A stretch of 64,000 bases of DNA from Arthrobacter citreus. GTDB lineage: Bacteria; Bacillota; Bacilli; Bacillales; Bacillaceae_G. Where the stretch lies: contig CP053688.1 of NCBI GenBank assembly GCA_013200995.1, positions 2,480,001-2,544,000 on the forward strand, given 5' to 3'. Position numbers and translations under genes: made by a program. Positions 56,707-64,000 of the stretch are shown here, in pieces. Positions within the stretch are counted from its first letter, which is position 1, and each line of letters opens with the position of its first letter. The notes beneath the pieces were generated by a model that had not been told where the DNA came from, made no database searches, and saw nothing but the letters and a program-made list of their open reading frames with translations.

Positions 56707-57639
56707 TTATTGTTCGTTTAATTTTCTTAATACAACCGTACTTAGTCCACTAATAAATAATGGATCTGTATTAGGCATTGGTGGACGAACATATGCTTTT
56801 TGAATTTCATCAGTGACAAGTTTACATTCTATGTCATTATCATAAAGTACTTCTAAATGCTCACTTACAAATCCTAATGGTAAGTAAACATAAGTATCAA
56901 AATCATAATTATCATTTAGTTCACGTGTTAAATCTTGTACATCAGGACCAAGCCAAGGCTCAGGCGTGTTTCCTGCACTTTGCCATCCTAAAAAATAATG
57001 ACGAATATCAGATTGCTCAACAACTAACTCGGCAGTTTGTTTAAGCTGCTCAGGGTATGGATCACCATAAGTAAGAATTTTTTCAGGTAAGCTATGTGCT
57101 GAAAAAATAAATGCCGTTTTAACACGTTGCTCTTCATTCATTGGTTCTAAAACCTTTTCTACTTCACGTACCCAATATTGAATAAATCTTTCTTCTTTAT
57201 ACCAATCATCAACATGGATAATTTCTGGTCCGTCTACTTTTTCAGAATGATTTGTAGCACGTTCGTTATATGATTTTACACTGAATGTTGAATAATGTGG
57301 TGCAAGTACGATACTAACCGCTTTTGTTATACCGTCTTTTTTCATTTCGTCTACTGCATCTTCAATGAAAGGTTCAATATGCTTTAGTCCGATATACATT
57401 TTGAATTCTACTTTGTCTTGGATCTTATTTAAATCTTCTTCTAAAGCTTTTGCTTGTTCAACTGTTGTTTTTGCTAATGGAGAAATCCCTCCAATTGCAC
57501 GATATCGCTCCGTCAACTCTTCTAACGCTTCAGGAGAAGGCTTTCTACCTCTACGGATATCTGTATAATAACGCTCAATATCTGATTCCTTATATGGCGT
57601 GCCGTAAGCCATAACTAATAAACCGATTTTTTCCTTCAT
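56707..57639 (-). CDS. hemH: Coproporphyrin III ferrochelatase HemH/CpfC
   Basis: This 310-residue protein inserts iron into coproporphyrin III. The active-site His is in FIFSAHSLPEK; VSIVLAPHYSTFSVKSYNERA and YVYLPLGFVSEHLEVLYDNDIEC (with the catalytic Glu) complete the chelatase site. It is soluble. The gene lies 23 bases after hemE and 27 before hemY. Confidence 0.96.
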   Translation of the reverse strand: MKEKIGLLVMAYGTPYKESDIERYYTDIRRGRKPSPEALEELTERYRAIGGISPLAKTTVEQAKALEEDLNKIQDKVEFKMYIGLKHIEPFIEDAVDEMKKDGITKAVSIVLAPHYSTFSVKSYNERATNHSEKVDGPEIIHVDDWYKEERFIQYWVREVEKVLEPMNEEQRVKTAFIFSAHSLPEKILTYGDPYPEQLKQTAELVVEQSDIRHYFLGWQSAGNTPEPWLGPDVQDLTRELNDNYDFDTYVYLPLGFVSEHLEVLYDNDIECKLVTDEIQKAYVRPPMPNTDPLFISGLSTVVLRKLNEQ

Positions 57640-57662
57640 GTCATCACCATAGTCCTTTTATA

Positions 57663-58706
57663 TTAAGCTTTAACTCTAGATGAATACTCATGTACAAAAC
57701 TTGTTAATCGTTTAAGAGTATCAGGATTAACTTCTGGGAATACCCCATGTCCTAAGTTAAAAATATGTCCTGGGTTTGCCATACCTTCATCTAAAATTTC
57801 TTTTGCACGTGCCTCAATTACTTCCCATGGAGCTAATAAGAATGCAGGATCTAAATTACCTTGAAGTGTTTTCGTAACACCTAAAGAACGAGCCTCAGAA
57901 ATAGACGTTCTCCAATCTAATCCAATTACATCTACAGGCAATGAATTCCATTCATGGATTAAATGACTTGCGCCAATTCCAAACATAGTAGTAGGAATAT
58001 TATCCTCTTTAAGAGCTGCAAATATTTTATCCATACAAGGTTTAATATAAATGCGATAGTCGCTAGCATTTAATGCACCAACCCATGAATCAAATAATTG
58101 AATCGCACTTGCTCCTGCTTTAACTTGTGCTTTCACGTATTTGATCGTCATATCAGCTAAATGATCCATAAGAGCGAACCAAGCTTCTGACTCTGCATAC
58201 ATAAACGATTTAGTTTTATTATAGCTTCTTGATGGTCTTCCTTCGATCATATAGCTTGCAACTGTAAAAGGTGCACCTGCAAATCCAATTAATGGAACAG
58301 ATAAAACTTCTGTTGTTAATAATTTAATCGTTTCATAAATGTAAGGTAGTTGCTCTTCTGGATGAATATCAGTTAACTTTTTTACATCTTCTAAAGAACG
58401 AATTGGATTGCTAATTACCGGTCCTACTCCTGATTGAATTTCTACATCTACTCCAATAGCAGGAAGCGGCGACATGATATCTTTATACAAAATAGCTGCA
58501 TCAACGTTATATTGATCAACTGGAAGCGCTGTTACATATGCACATAATTCAGGTTGATGAGTAATTTCAAATAAAGAATATTTCTCTTTAATTTTTCGAT
58601 ATTCTGGCTGAGAACGCCCTGCTTGTCTCATATACCAAACTGGTGTATGTGTTACTTCTTCTCCTCTAATCGCTTTTAGAAATGTATCGTTAAAATCTTT
58701 TTTCAT
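57663..58706 (-). CDS. hemE: Uroporphyrinogen decarboxylase HemE
   Basis: A 347-residue decarboxylase that converts uroporphyrinogen III to coproporphyrinogen [19 protein letters not shown] is the URO-D signature 1, and [16 protein letters not shown] is signature 2. [21 protein letters not shown] and [13 protein letters not shown] are also conserved. It is the first gene of hemEHY, with AAAGGGAG before the ATG. pbpF lies downstream of its start on the same strand, as in B. subtilis. Confidence 0.97.
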   Translation of the reverse strand: MKKDFNDTFLKAIRGEEVTHTPVWYMRQAGRSQPEYRKIKEKYSLFEITHQPELCAYVTALPVDQYNVDAAILYKDIMSPLPAIGVDVEIQSGVGPVISNPIRSLEDVKKLTDIHPEEQLPYIYETIKLLTTEVLSVPLIGFAGAPFTVASYMIEGRPSRSYNKTKSFMYAESEAWFALMDHLADMTIKYVKAQVKAGASAIQLFDSWVGALNASDYRIYIKPCMDKIFAALKEDNIPTTMFGIGASHLIHEWNSLPVDVIGLDWRTSISEARSLGVTKTLQGNLDPAFLLAPWEVIEARAKEILDEGMANPGHIFNLGHGVFPEVNPDTLKRLTSFVHEYSSRVKA

Positions 58707-58971
58707 CCTTCAAAGTCTCCCTTTCACTTTTCCAAACTCTACTATTAAATATACTGATTGAACCATTAATTGTATAGAAAACTCGAATTTTGACACATAA
58801 TGTTCACTCTTTTTACATTTTTTATCAATTAATAGGTCTAATTTACCACCAGACTTTTCCCATTAAAAATTATATCAAAATATAACTAAAATATCGAATT
58901 TAAAATTCAGAATTAAGGGATTAGGCATCAAGGGAAAGACGTAAGAAACTAGTTCCCTTATTTACATAAAA
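58707..58971. other. Intergenic region upstream of hemE
   Basis: About 265 AT-rich bases with the hemE ribosome site at the left edge and no ORF. It should hold the hemEHY promoter, which I could not assign confidently. Confidence 0.45.
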
Positions 58972-59008
58972 AACTCCCCTTCAAATCATACGATAAGAAG
59001 GAGAGCCT
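58972..59008 (-). terminator. Terminator of pbpF
   Basis: On the reverse strand CTCTCCTTCTTATC / GATTTGAAGGGGAG pair around a short loop and end in T6. Confidence 0.75.
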
Positions 59009-59018
59009 TAATAAATGT

Positions 59019-61169
59019 CTATTCCTTATTTCTTATGTTTGGTGTGACAAGTTTAGACCTCTTACCTTCTTCTTTTGTTTGAGGATTGTACGGTACTACG
59101 TAATAAGAAGGTACATTAAACACGTTTACAAAGGTGTCTTTATATTGATCTAATCCTGTAACAGTATCTATCAATTTCTCTTTTCCATTTTTTACACGAT
59201 AAATTCGATATTGTTGTCTATGATCAGTTGGTGCGTTCCAATTAAGGACGACAGTGAATAATCCAAATGGAGAGAATGATACTTTCGATTGAACACTTGA
59301 AATAGGCTCTAAATTTATTGGTGAATCTAAATCATCTATATTTTTTGGTTTTTTAAATTTCTTATTTGGTTCTCTTCCAGCTTCACTTAAAATCTTTTTA
59401 AATAATATAGTTGGATATGTGCTTCCATTTCTTAAGTAATGGGTTGAATCCGTTTTATCGTACCCCATCCAAATTGCTCCAACTACATCAGGTGTATATC
59501 CTACAAACCAAGCATCTTTATTTCCGTTCGTTTGACCAGGGATATTAGTGGAACCAGTTTTCCCTGCTAAATCACCAGAAAAACTACCTCTACTTGCAGT
59601 CCCTTCATTAACAACACCTTTTAGCATTTTTGTCATATACCAAGAGGTTTGAGATGAAAAAACTTTATATTCTTTAATTTTTGCTTCCCCGACTAATTCA
59701 TTATTGCGATCGTAAATTGCATTAATAACAAAAGGCTCTAATGCATCCCCTTCATGATCAAGTGCGCTATATGCTTTAACCAGCTCTAATGGCGTTAAAC
59801 CATTCTTTAGACCACCAAGAGCCATACTTAAACCTTTGTCAGGAATATTCAAATCCATTTTCTTTAAATACTCTTTCGCATTATCAATTCCAATATCATT
59901 TAATAACCAAACTGCTGGCACATTTGCGGATTGTATTAATGCGTCAAACATCGAAATTGTTTTCGAGTATACTCCATTATAATTTTTAGGTTTATAGTCT
60001 CCTAGTGCACTTTGCTCATTTGGCAATAAGGAATACGGATTGTAGTTTCCCGTTTCAAGTGCTGGGGAATAAACTAGTAATGGCTTCATCGTTGAACCAG
60101 GTTGTCTTTTTACATTGATTCGATTTAAGCCTTGAAAATAATAATTTCTTCCTCCAATGGCTGCCTCTACACCACCTGTTTCAGCGTTGATTAAGATGAA
60201 TGCTCCCTCAGCATTTTGATCTGTACCAGGAAAATAGTTTCCATTTTTAAAATATTTATAAGCAGTTAATTGAGTCTTTTTATGAATCGGTACAACTACT
60301 TTGTATCCACCATTTAAAAGCTCGTCATAAGAAATTCCATACTTTTCTTTTGCCTCTTTTATAACCATATCAATATAAGTAGCATAACCATTTTCAAATT
60401 TTTGCTCAGTGATATGTAATACTGAAGGTATACTTTTTGCTTTCTTGTATTCAGAATCTGTAATATAGTGCGTATCTAGCATCTTATAAAGAACAAGATT
60501 CCTACGCTCTAGAGATCGCGTTGGCTGAGTGACAGGATCATAATGCGATGGTGCTTTTAATAGCGCTGCTAATGACGCACTTTCTTCAATCGTTAAATTT
60601 TTAACGTCTTTTCCGAAATAGTATTTCGCTGCTCCACCAATCCCATAAACCCCATGTCCAAAATAAACTTGATTTAAATACATTTCTAGTATTTGATCTT
60701 TTGTATATTTTCTTTCTAGATTAATTGCAATAATTACTTCCTTCGTTTTTCGCATATATGTTTTGTCGTTCGTCAAAAATACATTCTTTGCAAGCTGTTG
60801 CGTAAGTGTACTTGCACCTTGAACCTTACTAAATGATTTTATATCGTTTACGATCGCTCGAAAAATTGATTGTGTATCAATTCCATGGTGCTTGTAGAAT
60901 CGCTCATCTTCAATTGAAACTACAGCTTGTTTTGTATAGTCAGGTATATCATTAATTGAAACAATTTGATGGTTTTCATTATATAACTTTGAGACAAAAT
61001 CCCCCTCTAAATCTACCATTTCAGATGATGAATGGACGACTAGTTTATCCTCATCTATTACATAATTACCTAAAAAGACTATTAGTAAGAATCCTATAAA
61101 ACTAATCAGCAGGACACTTAATAGTCCTATTGCTACATATCCCCATTTTTTCAATGATTTCACCTTCAT
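59019..61169 (-). CDS. pbpF: Class A penicillin-binding protein (PbpF-like)
   Basis: This 716-residue bifunctional peptidoglycan synthase has a cytoplasmic start and one membrane helix (about 12-33). The GT51 transglycosylase has VSIEDERFYKHHGID (catalytic Glu), GASTLTQQLAKN and RKTKEVIIAINLERKYTKDQILEMYLNQVYFG. The transpeptidase has the SxxK serine in RQPGSTMKPLLVY, SAN in IQSANVPAVW and KTG in AGKTGSTN. The last 90 residues resemble a fibronectin-type III domain. Its position beside hemE fits PbpF, which in B. subtilis acts in spore formation and outgrowth. Confidence 0.93.
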   Translation of the reverse strand: MKVKSLKKWGYVAIGLLSVLLISFIGFLLIVFLGNYVIDEDKLVVHSSSEMVDLEGDFVSKLYNENHQIVSINDIPDYTKQAVVSIEDERFYKHHGIDTQSIFRAIVNDIKSFSKVQGASTLTQQLAKNVFLTNDKTYMRKTKEVIIAINLERKYTKDQILEMYLNQVYFGHGVYGIGGAAKYYFGKDVKNLTIEESASLAALLKAPSHYDPVTQPTRSLERRNLVLYKMLDTHYITDSEYKKAKSIPSVLHITEQKFENGYATYIDMVIKEAKEKYGISYDELLNGGYKVVVPIHKKTQLTAYKYFKNGNYFPGTDQNAEGAFILINAETGGVEAAIGGRNYYFQGLNRINVKRQPGSTMKPLLVYSPALETGNYNPYSLLPNEQSALGDYKPKNYNGVYSKTISMFDALIQSANVPAVWLLNDIGIDNAKEYLKKMDLNIPDKGLSMALGGLKNGLTPLELVKAYSALDHEGDALEPFVINAIYDRNNELVGEAKIKEYKVFSSQTSWYMTKMLKGVVNEGTASRGSFSGDLAGKTGSTNIPGQTNGNKDAWFVGYTPDVVGAIWMGYDKTDSTHYLRNGSTYPTILFKKILSEAGREPNKKFKKPKNIDDLDSPINLEPISSVQSKVSFSPFGLFTVVLNWNAPTDHRQQYRIYRVKNGKEKLIDTVTGLDQYKDTFVNVFNVPSYYVVPYNPQTKEEGKRSKLVTPNIRNKE

Positions 61170-61353
61170 TCTCTTACCATATAAGTAATAGTATATCCAT
61201 ATATTCCCACGAATAAGTCATTATTTCCTTTTTTTCGATGCATATTTCCTTGGAAATACATTTTTCGTCATATCCTAATTGGAGATAATTTTGAAGGATA
61301 TCAACTACATTTCTTGAATAGGTTATATAGATAGTAAGTAGGAGGGTGAAAAA

Positions 61354-62550
61354 ATGTCAGATTTATTTACATTATTAGATTCATATTATCCAGAAATGGT
61401 ATCTACTCGTAGATATCTACATGAAAATCCCGAGCTTTCTTTTAAAGAATTTGAAACAGCTAAATTTATTCAAAACTTCTATAAACAATTAAATATTCCA
61501 TTTAAATCAAATGTTGGTGGAAATGGAATTGTGGCAACAATTCATGGAAGAAGCCCTGGAAAAACAATTGCTTTACGAGCTGATTTCGACGCTTTACCTA
61601 TTCAGGATGAGAAGAACGTACCTTATTCCTCAAAAGCACCTGGAGTTATGCATGCATGTGGTCACGATGGTCATACCGCTACATTATTATATTTAGCAAA
61701 AGCACTTCACGAGAAAAAAGATTCTTGGGACGGCACAGTCGTTTTACTTCATCAACATGCTGAAGAATATGCACCAGGCGGGGCAATTTCGATGATTGCT
61801 GATGGCTGTCTAGATGGTGTAGACGAGGTTTATGGAACTCATATTTGGGCTATCGAAGAATTAGGAACAATCGGTTATCGAAAAGGGCCGATCATGGCAG
61901 CAGCTGATCGTTTTTCAATTACAATCCAAGGTCAAGGCGGTCATGGTGCCGAACCCCACCGAACTAAAGATAGTATTGTAATTGCAAGCCAACTTGTAAT
62001 GGCACTTCAACAAGTTGTTAGCCGTGAATCCAACCCAATTGACACTGTTGTTTTATCTATTGGTAGTTTTGAAGCAAAAAATGCTTTTAATGTAATTGCC
62101 AATCGAGCAACTTTAGTAGGAACTGTACGAACATTCAAAAAGGAAACACAAGAAAAAGTAAAAGAACAAATGGCTAGAATCATAAAAGGTATTTGTCTAG
62201 CTAATGACGTTACATACGAATTTCAGTACGATGATGGTTACCCTCCAGTAGTAAATCACGAAAAAGAAACTGATTTACTTGTTACTGTCGCTGACAAAAT
62301 CGAAGAAGTAACTATCCTAAAAGAAATGGACCCTAAAATGGGTGGAGAAGATTTTGCCTACTATTTACAAAAGGTTCCAGGAACATTCTTCTTCACAGGA
62401 GCAAAGCCTCCTCACGTTACAGAAGCTTACCCTCATCACCATCCTAAATTTGATTTTGACGAAAAAGCTATGCTAATAGCAGCAAAAACACTAGGCTCTG
62501 TGACACTAGCTTCATTAAAGCAATCACAAAAATTAGTTGAACAAAATTAA
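61354..62550 (+). CDS. yhaA: M20-family amidohydrolase (YhaA-like)
   Basis: The 398-residue metallopeptidase-fold enzyme hydrolyses N-acyl amino acids or similar amides. Metal ligands are seen in LRADFDALPIQDE, MHACGHDGHTATLL, HQHAEEYAPGGA and MGGEDFAYYLQKVPGTFFFTG. A lid domain with GQGGHGAEPHRTKDSI lies between. GTAGGAGGG precedes the ATG. In B. subtilis yhaA is next to ecsC, as here. Confidence 0.9.
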   Translation: MSDLFTLLDSYYPEMVSTRRYLHENPELSFKEFETAKFIQNFYKQLNIPFKSNVGGNGIVATIHGRSPGKTIALRADFDALPIQDEKNVPYSSKAPGVMHACGHDGHTATLLYLAKALHEKKDSWDGTVVLLHQHAEEYAPGGAISMIADGCLDGVDEVYGTHIWAIEELGTIGYRKGPIMAAADRFSITIQGQGGHGAEPHRTKDSIVIASQLVMALQQVVSRESNPIDTVVLSIGSFEAKNAFNVIANRATLVGTVRTFKKETQEKVKEQMARIIKGICLANDVTYEFQYDDGYPPVVNHEKETDLLVTVADKIEEVTILKEMDPKMGGEDFAYYLQKVPGTFFFTGAKPPHVTEAYPHHHPKFDFDEKAMLIAAKTLGSVTLASLKQSQKLVEQN

Positions 62551-62556
62551 GAATTG

Positions 62557-62584
62557 AGGAGAACTTTTGAAGTTCTCCTTTTTT
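62557..62584. terminator. Terminator, copy 1 (after yhaA)
   Basis: AGGAGAACTTTTGAAGTTCT and the following CC plus T6 form a perfect hairpin with a T tail. The 28 bases recur identically at 62912-62939. Confidence 0.9.
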
Positions 62585-62711
62585 GCGTGGTGAAATATAA
62601 CATACTTCAAATTGAAAATGGCAGGAAAAATGCAAATTACTTATTCGTGAACTTTTTAGATTCATGCCTAGCTTTAATGAGTAAGAAAATTAGCCTAAGT
62701 TAAAATATACT

Positions 62712-62848
62712 AACTCATAAGGAGCCCATGAGGGTTCATTTGTTAATAAAATAGCTAAATTAGTAAGTTTTGTTACTCATAAAAGGTTCATGAGTTAATA
62801 AATCAGCTAAATGTTCCAATTTTGTTGCTCATAAAGTGTTCATAAGTA
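62712..62848. repeat. Dispersed ACTCAT/ATGAG intergenic repeat, locus C (tandem units)
   Basis: Three degenerate units of about 50-60 bp lie in tandem: from 62713 (ACTCATAAGGAGCCCATGAG), from 62775 (ACTCATAAAAGGTTCATGAG) and from 62827 (GCTCATAAAGTGTTCATAAG). The first two continue with TTAATAAA, AGCTAAAT and TTTTGTT in the same order. They lie between two identical terminators. The sequence is non-coding and related to loci A and B. Confidence 0.7.
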
Positions 62849-62911
62849 TGAAAACAGCATGTTGTAAAAAAAGATCTTACGCATAAAAAGCTATGTTCAA
62901 CAGCAAAAAAA

Positions 62912-62939
62912 AGGAGAACTTTTGAAGTTCTCCTTTTTT
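62912..62939. terminator. Terminator, copy 2 (after ecsC)
   Basis: An exact copy of 62557-62584, placed to terminate the reverse-strand ecsC transcript through its A-rich left side. Confidence 0.9.
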
Positions 62940-62951
62940 AATATGTAGACC

Positions 62952-63680
62952 TTAGAAAAGATCTTCCTTCTTGTTCATATACCTTAAACGATAAGCATTT
63001 TTGGCAGTTTCGCCTAATTGCTCAAGTAGTTGATAATTTACATATGCTCCAACTGGTGCTCCAATTACGGGTACCAATTGTAGGAGTTTAGCTAAATCGA
63101 TATGATCTCGATACTCTTGTTGTAATTGTTCCCAATTGACTTGTGGATTTTCGTCTATTTTGTCTTCCCACTTTTCGATGATTTGAAAAACTTTCTTTCG
63201 ATGATTATCACTTGAAAAAGCAAGTTGAAAAATATAAAGCATGAATTGGCGCTCAAGTTCATCTTTCGGTGAGTACCCATATATTTTGGCTGCCTCAACT
63301 AAAAACCTAATTTTTATTCCTAATAATAGTGGAAAATCAGCAAGACCTAACAATAGTCCACCTGCTCCAGTTCCTGCTCCTTCAACTGCTGAAATCTTTT
63401 TATATTCGTTCATTTTCTTATCTAGCATTAAATCTCGTTCTCTAAGAGATAATGCTTCATATTCTTCGCCTGAACCGTTAAAAACCGTCGATCCACCCAT
63501 AAATAGTACCATCATGTTTTTAACGGCTTTCGTAAACAATTCTTGAATTTGCTCTGGCAATAATGATTGAATTTTTAATTGAACTTTTTTTGCAGATGTT
63601 TGGAAGATATTTGATTCGGCCATTACTTTTTGTTTCCATCTAGATAATTCATACTGAATACGAAGTTCATAAGAATCCAT
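62952..63680 (-). CDS. ecsC: EcsC family protein
   Basis: ATG 63680 is chosen (AAAGGGTGG six bases away); the longer frame begins at a GTG next to that site. The 242-residue protein has a hydrophobic, glycine-rich stretch GAGTGAGGLLLGLADFPLLLGIKIRFLVEAAKIYGY and VPVIGAPVGAYVNYQLLEQLG. Both are typical of EcsC, a membrane-associated protein of unknown function encoded with the EcsAB transporter. It lies three bases after ecsB. Confidence 0.88.
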   Translation of the reverse strand: MDSYELRIQYELSRWKQKVMAESNIFQTSAKKVQLKIQSLLPEQIQELFTKAVKNMMVLFMGGSTVFNGSGEEYEALSLRERDLMLDKKMNEYKKISAVEGAGTGAGGLLLGLADFPLLLGIKIRFLVEAAKIYGYSPKDELERQFMLYIFQLAFSSDNHRKKVFQIIEKWEDKIDENPQVNWEQLQQEYRDHIDLAKLLQLVPVIGAPVGAYVNYQLLEQLGETAKNAYRLRYMNKKEDLF

Positions 63681-63692
63681 TTTGTCCACCCT

Positions 63693-64000
63693 TTACAATT
63701 TTTGTGGCTGACTCAATCTCTTTTGTACATAAAATTTAATTAACCACATTGAAAATAAAGTATATACAACGATCGCAATAATAAAATTTAAAATTGATGC
63801 GACTTTTATTAATACGATTAAACTAAAAACAACACTACATATTATCAGTAGTATATACAAAAGCGTTGAAATAGATTTTTTATTTTCTTCATTTGTATAA
63901 GGATAAATTTTCCACAATAAATGATAGTTATATTGTCTCAAAATTGATATATTCTGAAGCGAGATTACATAAAGAAATAAAATTCCTATTAATACCTTCC
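63693..64000 (-). CDS. ecsB: EcsB ABC transporter permease, C-terminal part
   Basis: The frame is open through the right edge of the window, so only the last 102 residues are seen. They hold hydrophobic helices (LYILLIICSVVFSLIVLIKV and ILNFIIAIVVYTLFSMWL) and end KFYVQKRLSQPQKL. Position directly before ecsC identifies it as EcsB, the membrane subunit of the Ecs exporter, which affects protein secretion and regulated proteolysis in B. subtilis. The start lies outside the window. Confidence 0.75.
   Translation of the reverse strand, partial: KVLIGILFLYVISLQNISILRQYNYHLLWKIYPYTNEENKKSISTLLYILLIICSVVFSLIVLIKVASILNFIIAIVVYTLFSMWLIKFYVQKRLSQPQKL

Noticed and set aside
62712..62848. CRISPR-like array at the tandem repeat
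   Set aside because: The units are degenerate, have no unique spacers of constant length, and no cas genes are nearby.

Overview
The window reads as part of the chromosome of a low-GC, endospore-forming member of the Bacillaceae. The gerPABCDEF operon, a Spo0E-like phosphatase, asnO, spx, comK, addAB and ecsBC all point that way. Gene order follows, in reverse, the Bacillus subtilis interval from ecsC to yjbE as I remember it. Many intervening B. subtilis genes are missing: the arg operon, med-comZ, the app operon, sbcDC and wprA. Several loci look like additions relative to that backbone: aceBA, amt-glnK, an amylase cluster and a second yitT. The species cannot be fixed from sequence alone. 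There are no rRNA or tRNA genes, no transposase, no prophage genes and no CRISPR array.

Layout. 1-6.7 kb: the end of a TerC-family gene, spx, a small membrane protein, and oppBCDF (reverse strand) without an oppA. 6.7-12.7 kb: a DUF3899 gene, trpS behind a complete T-box, yjbA, yjaZ, and fabHF under a FapR operator. 12.9-17.5 kb: yjaV/yjaU, yjzD, yjzC, a Cof-type HAD phosphatase, a 47-aa ORF and a BsuPI/Gmad2 lipoprotein. 17.7-23.2 kb: a cytochrome P450, two tandem YitT paralogues with a 43-aa gene between them, cvfB/yitL and yajQ/yitK. 23.3-28.0 kb: a LacI-family regulator, a secreted membrane-anchored amylase-like protein whose catalytic residues are all replaced, and an intact cytosolic neopullulanase-type enzyme. 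28.2-29.8 kb: amt-glnK under GlnR/TnrA boxes. 30.1-36.3 kb: asnO, yisN, yisL, yisI and the gerP operon, which has a sigma-K-like promoter.

36.6-46.1 kb: addBA, a signal peptidase I, a TVP38-family protein and comK. 46.3-49.2 kb: aceBA (glyoxylate shunt). 49.5-55.1 kb: an M48 protease, a long-chain acyl-CoA ligase, a lipoate ligase, an MBL-fold hydrolase and yhfH. 55.3-61.2 kb: hemEHY (coproporphyrin-dependent haem synthesis) and a class A penicillin-binding protein. 61.4-64 kb: an M20 amidohydrolase, ecsC and the 3' end of ecsB.

The most unusual signals are two. First, a family of degenerate intergenic repeats with the core ACTCAT...ATGAGT occurs at three convergent gene junctions; at each one the neighbouring terminator hairpin is present in two copies. 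Second, the membrane-anchored GH13 protein at 24.5-26.0 kb has substitutions in all four catalytic regions and looks like a pseudoenzyme, encoded beside an intact intracellular relative and a LacI regulator. Smaller points are a long Pro/Val/Thr-rich tail on GerPE, an opp operon without its binding protein, and an 11-bp direct repeat at exactly 30-bp spacing in front of aceB.

Starts were moved from the longest open frame to the best Shine-Dalgarno-supported codon where the two disagreed. Several very small genes (gerPD, yhfH, yisI and a DUF3941-type gene) were found by direct translation.
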